NCBI RefSeq assembly: GCF_003013395.1
Contig: NZ_PXZM01000003.1
Location: forward strand, 434,001 to 498,000
Source: Brevibacillus fortis
Lineage (GTDB): Bacteria; Bacillota; Bacilli; Brevibacillales; Brevibacillaceae
Direction: 5' to 3'
Length of the DNA: 64,000 bases
In this document: one piece after another, positions 16,382-25,597 of the stretch
How positions within the stretch are numbered: position 1 is the stretch's first letter
How the letters are laid out: each line of letters begins with the position of its first letter
Translations under genes and position numbers: made by a program
The notes under the pieces: model-generated
Seen by the model: only the letters and a program-made list of their open reading frames with translations
Databases searched by the model: none
What the model was told of the DNA's origin: nothing

Positions 16382-17863
16382 TTAGAGTATAATCGCAATC
16401 AGGCCACCCGATCCCTCATTGATGATTCGACCCAATGTCTCCTGCAATTTGTATCTGGCGTTGTCTGGCATCATGGTAATTTTTCCCTGGATTCCCTCTC
16501 TAACGATGGAATGGAGCGAGCGTCCAAAAATATCGGAGTTCCAGATAGAAAGCGGGTCTTTGTCAAAATCTTGCATGAGATAGCGGACAAGCTCCTCACT
16601 CTGCTTCTCTGTTCCGATAATCGGAGCGAATTCAGACTCGACATCCACCCGAATCATGTGAATAGACGGTGCTGTTGCTTTGAGTCTGACTCCAAAGCGC
16701 GGTCCCTGGCGGATTAGTTCAGGTTCGTCCAAGGTCATTTCATGCAACGACGGGGCTGCTATACCGTAGCCCGTACTTCGGACCATGTGCAATGCTTCCG
16801 CTACCTGATCAAACTCGCGCTTGGCATGTGCGAATTCCTGCATGATTTTCAGCAAGTGATCCTTGCCATTTATCTCTACGCCGACAATTTCCATCAAGAT
16901 GCGGTCATACAGTTCATCTGGCGCGTAGAGGTCAATCTCTGCGATCCCTTGCCCCATATGCATACCAGCAAGAGAGGCTTTCTCTACAAAGTCATAGTCA
17001 TTGAAGAAGCCGACGACACGGTCCACATCGCGTAACCGGCGGATGTCCTGCACGGTCTCACGTACAGCTTCCTCGTAGTTTTGACGTAGCCAGTGCCCGT
17101 TTTCCAGCACCATCACCCAGCTCGGAAGATTGACATTTACTTCATGGACTGGGAATTCAAACAGGACTTCTCTCATGAGGAGCAAGATTTCCTGCTCTGT
17201 CATATGATCAACCGACAAAGCAACGACTGGTACATCGTATTTTTCCTGGAGCTGTACGCGAAGGTTTTGTGCTTCGTCGGAGCGCGGACGCGTCGAGTTC
17301 ACCACGATCACGAACGGTTTTCCAACTTCCTTCAGCTCGTTTACAACCCGCTCCTCTGCATCGATGTATCCTACACGCGGTATTTCCGCGATGCTGCCAT
17401 CCGTTGTCACAACGATTCCGATGGTTGAGTGTTCCTGGATAACCTTGCGTGTGCCGACTTCGGCCGCTTCCTCAAATGGTACAGGCTCTTCATACCAAGG
17501 TGTATTTACCATCCTTGGGCCATTGTCGTCTTCAAACCCCTTTGCCCCTTGCACCGTATAGCCAACGCAGTCAACGAGGCGGACATTGATGCTGAGTCCT
17601 TCTGTCACATGTACGTTAACGGCCTGGTTCGGAACAAATTTGGGTTCGGTTGTCATGATTGTTCGTCCTGAAGCGCTCTGCGGCAACTCGTCTGTAGCTC
17701 GAATCCGCTCCGCTTCAGAGTTGATATTCGGGATTACAACTTGCTCCATGAACCGTTTGATAAAGGTCGACTTTCCCGTACGCACAGGGCCTACCACTCC
17801 GAGGTAGATGTCTCCGCCCGTCCGTTCGGCAATGTCTTTAAAGATGTCGACTCGTTCCACCAT
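16382..17863 (-). CDS. spoIVA: Stage IV sporulation protein A
   Basis: ATPase that polymerises on the forespore surface as the base layer of the spore coat. The protein has 493 residues (492 in B. subtilis). Walker A is LGVVGPVRTGKSTFIKRFME at about 22-41, VDCVGYTVQGAKGFEDD follows, and the conserved C-terminus ends near RIINEGSGGLIAIIL. The ribosome site GAAGGAGG lies upstream. The 5' region (17890-17920) has TCATAGTGT-like elements that could be a sigma-E promoter, but the spacing is not convincing. Confidence 0.98.
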   Translation of the reverse strand: MVERVDIFKDIAERTGGDIYLGVVGPVRTGKSTFIKRFMEQVVIPNINSEAERIRATDELPQSASGRTIMTTEPKFVPNQAVNVHVTEGLSINVRLVDCVGYTVQGAKGFEDDNGPRMVNTPWYEEPVPFEEAAEVGTRKVIQEHSTIGIVVTTDGSIAEIPRVGYIDAEERVVNELKEVGKPFVIVVNSTRPRSDEAQNLRVQLQEKYDVPVVALSVDHMTEQEILLLMREVLFEFPVHEVNVNLPSWVMVLENGHWLRQNYEEAVRETVQDIRRLRDVDRVVGFFNDYDFVEKASLAGMHMGQGIAEIDLYAPDELYDRILMEIVGVEINGKDHLLKIMQEFAHAKREFDQVAEALHMVRSTGYGIAAPSLHEMTLDEPELIRQGPRFGVRLKATAPSIHMIRVDVESEFAPIIGTEKQSEELVRYLMQDFDKDPLSIWNSDIFGRSLHSIVREGIQGKITMMPDNARYKLQETLGRIINEGSGGLIAIIL

Positions 17864-18002
17864 CGATGACCTCCTTCTATTTGTCTATTTTTACACTATG
17901 ACCGATTTTCCGAATTATCCCTGACCGCCAGTATTTTCGTAGGGAATCTCGTACTAGTTTTGTGGACAGTACAAATATATGTATTTTTGCGTTAACTAGA
18001 AC

Positions 18003-18035
18003 AAAAAAAAAACGACCCTGATCAGAGTCGTTTTT
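18003..18035 (-). terminator. Terminator after the YphF-like lipoprotein gene
   Basis: On the minus strand AACGACTCTGATCAGGGTCGTT forms a hairpin around GATC, followed by ten T residues. Confidence 0.88.
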
Positions 18036-18042
18036 CACGAAG

Positions 18043-18771
18043 TTAATTTAGTTTGAGAAGTTTCGGTTCACCATTCACCATTTCATATGGAAACGATTTT
18101 GCTGGCACGAACATGGAATTGCGCGCCAATACGTACCGTGGGTCTGTTTTATCCGGTACGGTTACTTTTGTATCCCGAAGCAATTGCGCGATATCCGTAG
18201 CATAATCGATCCCAACTTGTCCTTGGGCGTTCATGACCAGTGGCAGCAAGTAAGTCCCCATCGTGGACGGCACTTGCCATGCTTTTAACCCGAGCCGTTC
18301 ATGATCGATGGAATAGTATCCATTCCCCAAGTCAGCGAGTACAGGCAGCTTTTCGAAATGTCCCTTATAACGGTCTACTTCACTCTGTACGTCCGCTACC
18401 GTACTGACAGCTGCCAAATGAATGAGCTTCACTGTCGGCTTTGTATCCACATCAATCAGTACGTACTTGTATACGCCGCCTTTTTCAAATGCGTTCCCAG
18501 GTACATCCGGCATATATTTAGGGATCATCTTGCGGAAATCAATCTCGTATTTTTCAAAAATAGGAGTATCGATGGATTTCGTTACGATCGGCAACACTGC
18601 TGTGTCTTTTTGAAATTGCTCAATCGCTTTTTGCGTTGCTTCTACAAAAAATGTACTAGGAATTTGATTCTCTGCCCTGCGCTCATCCGGATACAAGCAG
18701 CCAGATAAAAGGGAAGACAGAATCGTCAAACTGATCACAAGCTTGAACGATTTTCGCCACGATTGCCACAT
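18043..18771 (-). CDS. Lipoprotein, YphF-like
   Basis: The start at 18771 (MWQSWRKSFKLVISLTILSS) gives a basic head, a hydrophobic segment and the lipobox LLSGC, so a lipid-anchored extracytoplasmic protein of 242 residues is expected. No enzymatic motif was recognised. B. subtilis YphF (about 244 residues, also next to spoIVA) is the positional counterpart; sequence relationship is inferred from place and size. The gene follows the ferredoxin gene by 16 bases. Confidence 0.85.
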   Translation of the reverse strand: MWQSWRKSFKLVISLTILSSLLSGCLYPDERRAENQIPSTFFVEATQKAIEQFQKDTAVLPIVTKSIDTPIFEKYEIDFRKMIPKYMPDVPGNAFEKGGVYKYVLIDVDTKPTVKLIHLAAVSTVADVQSEVDRYKGHFEKLPVLADLGNGYYSIDHERLGLKAWQVPSTMGTYLLPLVMNAQGQVGIDYATDIAQLLRDTKVTVPDKTDPRYVLARNSMFVPAKSFPYEMVNGEPKLLKLN

Positions 18772-18787
18772 CTTATGTACACACCTC

Positions 18788-19135
18788 TTACATTCCATCT
18801 TCATTTTCTTTGCGTTGTCGCTCGAGTGCAGCCGCTACCACTGATTTCAGCTTGCTTTCTGGAATCCTGACCGTACAATCCTTTTCCGTCGTTTTTGCCT
18901 GACAGGCCAAACGAATGCCATTCGCCAGATCCTTTTCAGGCAGCTTGCGCTTTTCTAGCACCGTTGGCGGGCACAAGAGGCCATCCTCAACGACCACGCG
19001 GCACATCAGACAAGATGCGTGCCCACCGCATCTCTGCGGGATTACGACGCGAGCTGACGAAGCGATACCGACTAAGGTTTGCCCAGTGCGCGCCTTCACA
19101 CTCTTCTTGCTCGGGAGAAAGGTTACTTTCCCCAT
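18788..19135 (-). CDS. [2Fe-2S] ferredoxin domain protein, 115 residues
   Basis: A single ferredoxin fold with Cys36, Cys42 and Cys45 (CGGHASCLMC, spacing x5-x2) and Cys78 in RLACQAKTTEKDC, the adrenodoxin-type ligand pattern. An additional Cys55 and a charged C-terminal tail of about 30 residues follow. No redox partner is fused. It lies immediately downstream of another [2Fe-2S] ferredoxin gene on the same strand. The electron partner is unknown. Confidence 0.88.
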   Translation of the reverse strand: MGKVTFLPSKKSVKARTGQTLVGIASSARVVIPQRCGGHASCLMCRVVVEDGLLCPPTVLEKRKLPEKDLANGIRLACQAKTTEKDCTVRIPESKLKSVVAAALERQRKENEDGM

Positions 19136-19151
19136 TCCGTCACTTCCTTTA

Positions 19152-19448
19152 CTAATACGGTCGATGAGCTACCTTGACTGTTCCTGGTGAAACAATCTTC
19201 GTCTGGCAGCCTAATCTGTAGCCTTCTGCTCGTTCTGCCTTGCGCAATCGCAGTTTTTCTTCTGGTGTCACTTCGTTTAAGAACTCTGCCCCTTCCAAAA
19301 CATGCGTACGGCATTGTGCACATACCCCTCTTTGGCAAGCATGGCCCCACACGACATTGTTCTTTTTCGCAAGAGCAACAATCGATTGATTCAACTCGAT
19401 CGAGACTTCATGACTGCCTGCACGAGTAAGTAGTGTGATCGTTGACAT
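19152..19448 (-). CDS. [2Fe-2S] ferredoxin, 98 residues
   Basis: Plant-type ligand set: Cys38, Cys43 and Cys46 (CQRGVCAQC, spacing x4-x2) and Cys81 in YRLGCQTK. The start follows GGGAGGATTATCG. It is a free-standing small electron carrier. It forms a tandem pair with the next gene; the two differ in cysteine spacing, so they are not a recent duplication. Pair and lipoprotein gene probably share one transcript. Confidence 0.9.
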   Translation of the reverse strand: MSTITLLTRAGSHEVSIELNQSIVALAKKNNVVWGHACQRGVCAQCRTHVLEGAEFLNEVTPEEKLRLRKAERAEGYRLGCQTKIVSPGTVKVAHRPY

Positions 19449-19460
19449 CGATAATCCTCC

Positions 19461-19649
19461 CTAGACAAAAATCACAATTAAAATCATGACAAGCACGACG
19501 AGTAATAATAAAAATGCGAAGGTCTTCACAAGGAACCGCAAAAACGTATTGGTTATTTTTCTGGCAAAGATCATAATTAAATTGCAGACGAACATTAGCC
19601 CAATGGCGATGAGGGAAATGTTCATCTTTGTCATAGGATCAATATACAT
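19461..19649 (-). CDS. yphE: Small membrane protein, YphE-like (DUF2768)
   Basis: 62 residues with two hydrophobic segments (about 10-28 and 38-60) and a short basic hinge ARKITNTFLRF between them. Size, topology and place between spoIVA/yphF and gpsA match YphE of B. subtilis, a sporulation-region membrane protein of unknown role. The ribosome site is weak (AAAGGATG). Confidence 0.75.
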   Translation of the reverse strand: MYIDPMTKMNISLIAIGLMFVCNLIMIFARKITNTFLRFLVKTFAFLLLLVVLVMILIVIFV

Positions 19650-19783
19650 CGGGACTGCAGCATCCTTTGCATTTTTTGCTTTATTATACCATACTTCCCC
19701 CTCTTCGTCTGACGCTTGCGAACCTAATACTAGACATTCGCATAGACTATCGTGATGAATTCGCCCATTGGAGGGATGAAACG

Positions 19784-20260
19784 TTGAGTAATAAAGTAAA
19801 TAATCGAAAATGGCGGAATCCTTACGCGCCTATACCCAGCAAAAAATTAAGCGACCAAGTCGAAAATGTCTCCCTTTCCATCACACCGAAAAAAATCCTG
19901 CCCGCGGTCGATTTGCGCACCTCCGTTTCGAAAATGCGCCATAACATCAAAGGGATCGGCAGCACGATTCGGCAGGTAGAAGACACAATGGATTCGTTGT
20001 ACGGGGCGATGGAGATGATTGAGAATCTCGGAAAACGCACACCTGAGCCTGAAGTCGTTGCCGACAAGCCTACTGGCAAACGCAAAGCTGCTCCAGAGCC
20101 ACAAAAGGCAGCAGAAACACCCCAGGAATCAGGAGGCTTAGGCAACCTGTTAGCCAATATAGATATCGGGCAATTACTCGGTCTCCTGCAATCCCCTTTG
20201 GTCCAGAACTTGATTACACAGGTTAGCAGCAACACCAAGGAACGAAAAAAAGAGGGATAA
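19784..20260 (+). CDS. Uncharacterised protein, 158 residues
   Basis: Not recognised. The preferred start is TTG at 19784, nine bases after GGAGG. In-frame codons upstream (from 19667) overlap the yphE promoter region and were excluded. The N-terminal half is basic and may form helices (RTSVSKMRHNIKGIGSTIRQ, then VEDTMDSLYGAM). A Pro/Lys/Glu linker follows, then a hydrophobic C-terminal stretch, NIDIGQLLGLLQSPLVQNLI. That layout resembles some spore-coat-associated proteins, but this is only an impression. It runs opposite to its neighbours. Confidence 0.75.
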   Translation: MSNKVNNRKWRNPYAPIPSKKLSDQVENVSLSITPKKILPAVDLRTSVSKMRHNIKGIGSTIRQVEDTMDSLYGAMEMIENLGKRTPEPEVVADKPTGKRKAAPEPQKAAETPQESGGLGNLLANIDIGQLLGLLQSPLVQNLITQVSSNTKERKKEG

Positions 20261-20275
20261 GATCCCTCTTTTTTT
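20251..20275 (+). terminator. Terminator after the 158-residue gene
   Basis: AGAGGGAT and ATCCCTCT enclose a 3-base loop and are followed by seven T residues; it begins inside the last codons. Confidence 0.9.
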
Positions 20276-20380
20276 CTTGCAATCTGTAGGTCAGCCATGT
20301 CCCTGTAGAGCCATGATTGTTCCTAGTCTTACTGTATGACGGTTTTTGTTGCAGGTAACGGGCATAATCGCCCATTTCTC

Positions 20381-20647
20381 TTATTTGAGTAGCTTGGTCA
20401 AGGAGGACATGTCACTCAGATTGATTTCCTGATTGCGAAACATTTCAATGACTTTATCCTCCTTTTCAGGAGTTAATTGCTTTCCACTAAGGGTAGCGAG
20501 CGTGCGAATGATTTGACGCAGCTTGGTCTCGTCTTCAAAATCACTGCGCTTAACCTGACCGGCCAGTGAGCGAAGCTTTTCTTCATCGACATTTTCCGTT
20601 GCTTTCCCTTGCAAACGCTCAAAAAGTCGCTTCGACATGTTATTCAT
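20381..20647 (-). CDS. Stage VI sporulation protein F-like
   Basis: 88 residues from ATG at 20647 after GGAGGAG. The charged helical sequence with SDFEDETKLRQIIRTLATLS, QLTPEKEDKVIEMF and a C-terminal SLTKLLK resembles the SpoVIF family, which helps spore-coat assembly. The match is from memory of family features. It lies upstream of nothing obvious and before gpsA. No transmembrane segment is present. Confidence 0.7.
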   Translation of the reverse strand: MNNMSKRLFERLQGKATENVDEEKLRSLAGQVKRSDFEDETKLRQIIRTLATLSGKQLTPEKEDKVIEMFRNQEINLSDMSSLTKLLK

Positions 20648-20725
20648 GTGAACTCTCCTCCTGCACATGGGCTTTCACCCTATCGTATGTGCAGAAGCCT
20701 AATTCGGTGATACTTCATTCATGAC

Positions 20726-21754
20726 TTATTCCGCATCGGGATTGAGGTACGCCATCTCAAAGGTTTTTCCTCGCCCCATCAGTTCTTCCACGCCTTGACG
20801 TGCTTCTTTTCCTTCAAACAGCATTCCATAAAGAACAGAAGTGATTGGCATTTCAACTTGCTCGCGTTGCGATAAGGAAAAGGCTGCATTCGTCGTGCGA
20901 ACGCCTTCGACGACCATCCCCATCTGTGTCAGCACGTCATCGAGTTTTTTTCCTTGTCCGAGCATATAGCCTGCACGCCAGTTTCGGCTGTGTTTACTCG
21001 TACAAGTGGCAATTAAATCACCAACACCAGCCAGGCCTGAAAACGTAAGCGGCTTAGCACCAAGCTTTATACCCAGACGGCTAATTTCCGCCAAGCCACG
21101 GGTCAACAAGGCCGCTTTTGCATTGTCTCCATACCCTAAGCCATCAGACATCCCTGCACCAAGTGCAATGATGTTCTTCAACGCTCCGGCGATCTCCGCG
21201 CCAATCAAATCCGGGTTGGTATACACACGAAAATTCGTATTCATCAGCAAATCCTGAGAGCGGAACATGCTTTCTTCCGATTCGGATGCCATCACAATTG
21301 TCGTTGGTTGCCGTTTGACTACTTCCTCGGCATGGCTCGGCCCTGACAATACAGCCAATCTGGACGCAATCTCTTTTGGCACCTCTTCCGCAATGACTTC
21401 TGACATTCGCTTCAGGCTTTCCAGTTCAAAGCCTTTGGTCGCATGGATCAAAAGGACATCCGGTTCTAAGTACGGAGCCACTTGCTGACAAATTTGGCGC
21501 ATGGCATGTGAAGGAACAACGAGGAGAACAATGCGCTTGCCAATTACTGCCTCTTGAATATTGGTCGTCGCCACGATGTTGGCAGAAAGCGTTTCTCCCG
21601 GCAGGTACTTCTCATTCACATGCTTGCTGTTTATTTCTTCTGCCAGCTTTTTATCCCGAACCCAAAGCGTAACCTGATGCCCGTTGTCCGCCAAGACTGT
21701 TGCAAGTGCCGTTCCCCAGCTTCCGGCCCCAATGACCGTAACATTTTGAACCAA
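20726..21754 (-). CDS. gpsA: Glycerol-3-phosphate dehydrogenase [NAD(P)+] GpsA
   Basis: Reduces dihydroxyacetone phosphate to glycerol 3-phosphate for phospholipid. The start TTG at 21754 (LVQNVTVIGAGSWGTALATV) follows GGAGGGGG and gives 342 residues. The Rossmann motif GAGSWG is at 10-15. HATKGFE, GPSHAEEV and the catalytic GALKNIIALGAGMSDGLGYG are present. plsY, which uses the product, lies 37 bases upstream. Confidence 0.97.
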   Translation of the reverse strand: MVQNVTVIGAGSWGTALATVLADNGHQVTLWVRDKKLAEEINSKHVNEKYLPGETLSANIVATTNIQEAVIGKRIVLLVVPSHAMRQICQQVAPYLEPDVLLIHATKGFELESLKRMSEVIAEEVPKEIASRLAVLSGPSHAEEVVKRQPTTIVMASESEESMFRSQDLLMNTNFRVYTNPDLIGAEIAGALKNIIALGAGMSDGLGYGDNAKAALLTRGLAEISRLGIKLGAKPLTFSGLAGVGDLIATCTSKHSRNWRAGYMLGQGKKLDDVLTQMGMVVEGVRTTNAAFSLSQREQVEMPITSVLYGMLFEGKEARQGVEELMGRGKTFEMAYLNPDAE

Positions 21755-21791
21755 TACGTCCCCCTCCACTTTTCTCATATCCGTACGTTCT

Positions 21792-22394
21792 CTATCCCAG
21801 CTTCCGGTTGGACTTGTCCCCTAGTTTCCGTTCGTTTCCTGAAAGAAGATTGCGGATATTATTAAAATGACGAACGTAAGCAAAGATTGCGATCGCCAAG
21901 CTCGCCCAAAAAAAGGAAATGGGTTTGTCCAACAAGTAAAGGGTAAATGGGATAACCGTTACGATAACCAATGACCCTAATGAAACAAAGCGAGTGATCG
22001 CAATAACAATGACAGCCAATACGGCAGCGATCAAAAATGCCAAGGGAGAAAAACCTAGCACGACACCTAGCGTCGTCGCAATGCCTTTTCCCCCGCGGAA
22101 TCCAAAATAAATCGGCCAATTGTGACCGGCAATAACAAACAAGCCTGCCACTGCATACGCTGCCGGGTCCCCTGTCATGAGGTGAGTCAGTCCCATCGCA
22201 GCTATTCCTTTTAGTGCATCAAGAAGGAGAACGGCAATGCCGGGGCCTTTTCCTAACACCCGGAGGGTATTGGTTGCACCGGCATTTCCGCTGCCATGAG
22301 AACGTATGTCAATTCCTGCGACTTTTTTGGCGATAAGATAGCTAAAGCTAATTGAACCGATTAAATAGCTAAGCACCCAGGATAATAACACCAT
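21792..22394 (-). CDS. plsY: Acyl-phosphate glycerol-3-phosphate acyltransferase PlsY
   Basis: Membrane enzyme that acylates glycerol 3-phosphate with acyl phosphate, the first step to phosphatidate. 200 residues with five or so membrane segments. Three family motifs are visible: SHGSGNAGATN near 32-42, GHNWPIYFGFRGGKGIATT near 89-107, and the RHFNNIRNLLSGNE region near the end. plsY next to gpsA and downstream of der forms a compact lipid pair. PlsC, the second acyltransferase, is at 28088-28678. Confidence 0.97.
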   Translation of the reverse strand: MVLLSWVLSYLIGSISFSYLIAKKVAGIDIRSHGSGNAGATNTLRVLGKGPGIAVLLLDALKGIAAMGLTHLMTGDPAAYAVAGLFVIAGHNWPIYFGFRGGKGIATTLGVVLGFSPLAFLIAAVLAVIVIAITRFVSLGSLVIVTVIPFTLYLLDKPISFFWASLAIAIFAYVRHFNNIRNLLSGNERKLGDKSNRKLG

Positions 22395-22409
22395 GGCGTT
22401 TTTCTCTCC

Positions 22410-23723
22410 CTACGTTTTTTTCCGCGTCCAGATTCGTACTGGCGTGCCTTCAAACACAAATGCTTCGCGGATTTTGTTCTCTATGTAACGTTCATAGGAG
22501 AAGTGCATCAGTTCTGGATCGTTAACAAACAGAATGAACGTCGGTGGTTTCACCGTCGCTTGAGTCGTATAGTTGATTTTCAAGCGCTTTCCACGATCAG
22601 ACGGTGGTGGGGTACGAATTGTCGCATCCGTTACCAAATCATTAAGGACAGAGGTAGGAACTCGCATCGCATGAGCTTGAGAAACCTCATTGACCTTTGG
22701 AAGAATCGTGTGAACACGTTGTTTTGATTTCGCAGAAACATACATGATCGGTGCGTAATGCAGATATTTGAACTCTTCGCGGATCAACTCAGTGAAGCGT
22801 TGCATCGTTTTGTCATCTTTTTCGACAGCATCCCATTTGTTGACGATAATGATTACACCGCGACCAGCCTCATGTGCATAACCTGCGATCTTCTTGTCCT
22901 GCTCGATTATTCCCTCTTCACCGTCAATGACAACAAGAACAACATCCGAATCTTCAATGGAACGCATCGCGCGCATTACACTGTATTTTTCCGTTGTTTC
23001 ATACACCTTACCACGCTTGCGCATACCTGCCGTATCCACGAGAATGTAGCTTTGGTCATCGCGCTCAAACGGCGTATCGATCGCATCACGGGTCGTTCCG
23101 GCAACATCACTGACTATAACTCGCTCTTCACCAAGAATCGCATTCGTCAAGGAAGACTTCCCTACGTTTGGACGACCGATGATGGATACGCGAATGACAT
23201 CTTCTTTTCTCTCCTCGTCATCCTCAGCAGGGAAATGCTGAACCACGTCTTCCAGCATATCGCCCAAGCCAAGACCATGGCTACCCGAGACAGGGAATGG
23301 CTCGCCCAAGCCCAAGGAATAAAAGTCGTAAATATCCGCACGCATTTCCGGATTATCCGCTTTGTTCACCGCGAGTACGACAGGTTTTCCTGTCCGATTC
23401 AGCATCCGTGACAGTTCAACATCTGCATCTGTCACACCTGTACGGCTATCTACAATCATAATGATGACATCTGCTTCATCAATCGCGAGCTCTGCCTGGT
23501 AACGCATCTGTGTAAGAATCTCGTCGGTCTCGCCAAACTCAATTCCACCGGTATCAATCACATGGAAAGTATGAGTTAGCCATTCACCTTTCCCGTACAG
23601 GCGGTCACGGGTTACTCCCGGCATATCCTCCACGATCGCGACTCGTTGGCCAATCAATCTGTTAAAAATCGTGGACTTCCCCACGTTGGGTCTCCCCACA
23701 ATGGCTACCACTGGTAATCCCAT
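22410..23723 (-). CDS. der: Ribosome-assembly GTPase Der (EngA)
   Basis: Double GTPase required for 50S subunit maturation. The start at 23723 ([20 protein letters not shown]) gives 437 residues. The first G domain has GRPNVGKST and DTGG; the second has [19 protein letters not shown] and NKWD. The KH-like C-terminal domain ends in [13 protein letters not shown]. Four more in-frame codons upstream exist, but B. subtilis Der begins at the equivalent of MGLPVV. Confidence 0.97.
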   Translation of the reverse strand: MGLPVVAIVGRPNVGKSTIFNRLIGQRVAIVEDMPGVTRDRLYGKGEWLTHTFHVIDTGGIEFGETDEILTQMRYQAELAIDEADVIIMIVDSRTGVTDADVELSRMLNRTGKPVVLAVNKADNPEMRADIYDFYSLGLGEPFPVSGSHGLGLGDMLEDVVQHFPAEDDEERKEDVIRVSIIGRPNVGKSSLTNAILGEERVIVSDVAGTTRDAIDTPFERDDQSYILVDTAGMRKRGKVYETTEKYSVMRAMRSIEDSDVVLVVIDGEEGIIEQDKKIAGYAHEAGRGVIIIVNKWDAVEKDDKTMQRFTELIREEFKYLHYAPIMYVSAKSKQRVHTILPKVNEVSQAHAMRVPTSVLNDLVTDATIRTPPPSDRGKRLKINYTTQATVKPPTFILFVNDPELMHFSYERYIENKIREAFVFEGTPVRIWTRKKT

Positions 23724-23777
23724 AATCAACAACACTCTCTCTCATTTTACGTTTTGACTAGCTAATCATACCATACA

Positions 23778-23960
23778 CTACTTATGCCGAACAATGATAA
23801 GGGTATCGGCGCTCACTTCATGCACCATCGCGTCCAGTATCTTTTCCAAAGTAAAAGCGGTTTGCTGCATACCCTCCGTAGTAGACTCGATAAAAATCGG
23901 GACACCACCCGCAATTCTGTCTCTGTTCGTCGTAATCACCGCCAAGATTAATCCTGTCAT
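23778..23960 (-). CDS. Capping complex subunit for YIEGIA
   Basis: 60-residue protein starting MTGLILAVITTNRDRIAGGV, with ESTTEGMQQTAFTLEKILDA after it. It matches the small partner family annotated as the capping complex subunit of YIEGIA proteins. It follows the YIEGIA gene by three bases, which supports the pairing. Its biochemical role is not established. Confidence 0.8.
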   Translation of the reverse strand: MTGLILAVITTNRDRIAGGVPIFIESTTEGMQQTAFTLEKILDAMVHEVSADTLIIVRHK

Positions 23961-23963
23961 GAC

Positions 23964-24869
23964 CTACAGCTCCTTTTTCACGATTCTAGTCTTCGTTGGC
24001 ATTCGGAAGACGCTTTCGAGAATCGGGACTGCACGAATGACGGACGTTGCGCGTTCCAAATCTTTTTCTTGCGGCAATAAAAATACGCCCAGTCTCCCTG
24101 ACTGTATATCACGTTTTACCAACGGTGTTAGCGATGGCTCTCCCGTATCTGTATATACACCGAGCTGCGTCGCAACATCGTGCAGAATCGCTTGCCGCTG
24201 TCCTGGGTGGGCAATCGTGACTTTGGCATTGGCATCCCTCGGCGTCACAATAAAACCCACACCTTGCTCACGTATGATCTGTTGGGCATCTGCCAACCCG
24301 ACGTTCATGATGTAAATGTCGTTGACATACAAGTCTTTTCCATCGACTCTCACTTCTCCCGGCTCAATCTCTGCAATCAGCGATAGTGTTTTCCCAGAGC
24401 GCAGCTTGCGAGAGATCATCAAGGCGATGACACCTGCAATGACACCGCCCCACCAATGAAAAAGGATGGTAGCCGTCGTTGTCACCAAAGAGGTAAACAT
24501 GACCATGTAATTGCGCCCTTCAAACACCATTGCGATTCCTTCGATATAAGGGCCACCACGGGGCACCAGCTCCTGCTTATCGATCTCCGTCAGAGTAGTG
24601 CGTTCCATGTTCCTGACATCGCGGAATTGTTGAGCAGCCACCGTCAAAAATGTTACTGCTGTGTAATTCTCTTTGAGCAGAGCAGGAATCGCTAACGCTC
24701 CGAGCGCAGATGCGATCACCCCAAGTGAAACGTGAATAATTTTACCGTGTGGATAGGTTGGATATTGTCGATAATCTGTTCGCAAAAGATGAATCCGACA
24801 CAAAATGCCGAAAAGGAACCCCAGAACTAAAGGAAAAACGTATTCATAAGCTAGCAATTCCTTCAACAC
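23964..24869 (-). CDS. YIEGIA-family membrane protein
   Basis: Named after the motif seen here in GGPYIEGIAMVFEGRNYMVM. The preferred start is GTG at 24869, seven bases after AGGTGA at the yphA stop; a longer frame to 24923 would overlap yphA by 47 bases. About 301 residues. The N-terminal half has several hydrophobic segments, the C-terminal third looks soluble (EIEPGEVRVDGKDLYVNDIY, then VGFIVTPRDANAKVTIAHPG). Found in spore formers and thought to serve in the spore envelope; function is not known. Confidence 0.85.
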   Translation of the reverse strand: MLKELLAYEYVFPLVLGFLFGILCRIHLLRTDYRQYPTYPHGKIIHVSLGVIASALGALAIPALLKENYTAVTFLTVAAQQFRDVRNMERTTLTEIDKQELVPRGGPYIEGIAMVFEGRNYMVMFTSLVTTTATILFHWWGGVIAGVIALMISRKLRSGKTLSLIAEIEPGEVRVDGKDLYVNDIYIMNVGLADAQQIIREQGVGFIVTPRDANAKVTIAHPGQRQAILHDVATQLGVYTDTGEPSLTPLVKRDIQSGRLGVFLLPQEKDLERATSVIRAVPILESVFRMPTKTRIVKKEL

Positions 24870-24876
24870 CCTAGCG

Positions 24877-25512
24877 TCACCTGCCCGTATCGGAATGGGA
24901 AGACTCTGGTTCTGTTCTACCAAGAATACGACGAACCGCAGACCAGACTATGCTCACGAGAGCCCATAAAGATATGCCACTCCACAGTAGATCTTGCGCA
25001 TACTCCGAACCCCAATGACAGGAACCCGACAATTTCCAAAAATATAGCGAATGTATCGCATCTGCGAGCGGCATGGAGAGCGTGAGCTGAAACAGCTGAC
25101 CCAGATTTGTTCTGCTCATCAAAAAAATCGTACTGACTCCAACAGCGGGTACAATGATCCTTTCATCCCAAAACAGCAAGATCGGATCGGTAAAAAATAG
25201 CCAACGCAGCCAAAATAGCAAAAGGGCCGTTGCCAGCGCACTCAGCAAGTACAATCTGCGTATTTTGGACATGAGCTTTGTGTAAAGGACAATGCTTGCG
25301 ATCAGTGGCAATATCGTTCCACTTAGACTAACCTGAATGGGGGCGAAATAGATTTCCCAGCTAACAAACGTACAAATTAAAAACGCGCTGATCACTGCGA
25401 GCACTCGTCTGCGTTCCATCTTCATGTTTCGCAGCTGCAAGTCAAAGCTTCCCATCCAGACAAGACATAGCAAAGACCACTGGATGAGGATCGCAACGGT
25501 TCCCTCGTTCAT
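24877..25512 (-). CDS. yphA: Integral membrane protein YphA
   Basis: 211 residues from ATG at 25512 after GAGGAG. Six or so hydrophobic segments with short loops; the C-terminus is soluble and Ser/Glu-rich. Size and position between fni/rpsA-like and the YIEGIA gene match YphA of B. subtilis. No catalytic motif is visible. An in-frame extension of 21 codons lacks a ribosome site. Confidence 0.8.
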   Translation of the reverse strand: MNEGTVAILIQWSLLCLVWMGSFDLQLRNMKMERRRVLAVISAFLICTFVSWEIYFAPIQVSLSGTILPLIASIVLYTKLMSKIRRLYLLSALATALLLFWLRWLFFTDPILLFWDERIIVPAVGVSTIFLMSRTNLGQLFQLTLSMPLADAIHSLYFWKLSGSCHWGSEYAQDLLWSGISLWALVSIVWSAVRRILGRTEPESSHSDTGR

Positions 25513-25597
25513 GTTCATCTCCTCAAAATGATGGTTGTCTCCCCCAAAAGTATGCCTCAACCAAGGAAATTTCATGAATCGAATGCTCGTCCACTAA

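Noticed and set aside
17890-17920. Sigma-E promoter of spoIVA
   Set aside because: Elements resembling the two boxes exist but spacing and sequence are too loose to list.
22758-23411. 217-codon plus-strand frame opposite der
   Set aside because: Shadow of a conserved GTPase gene; no start signal.
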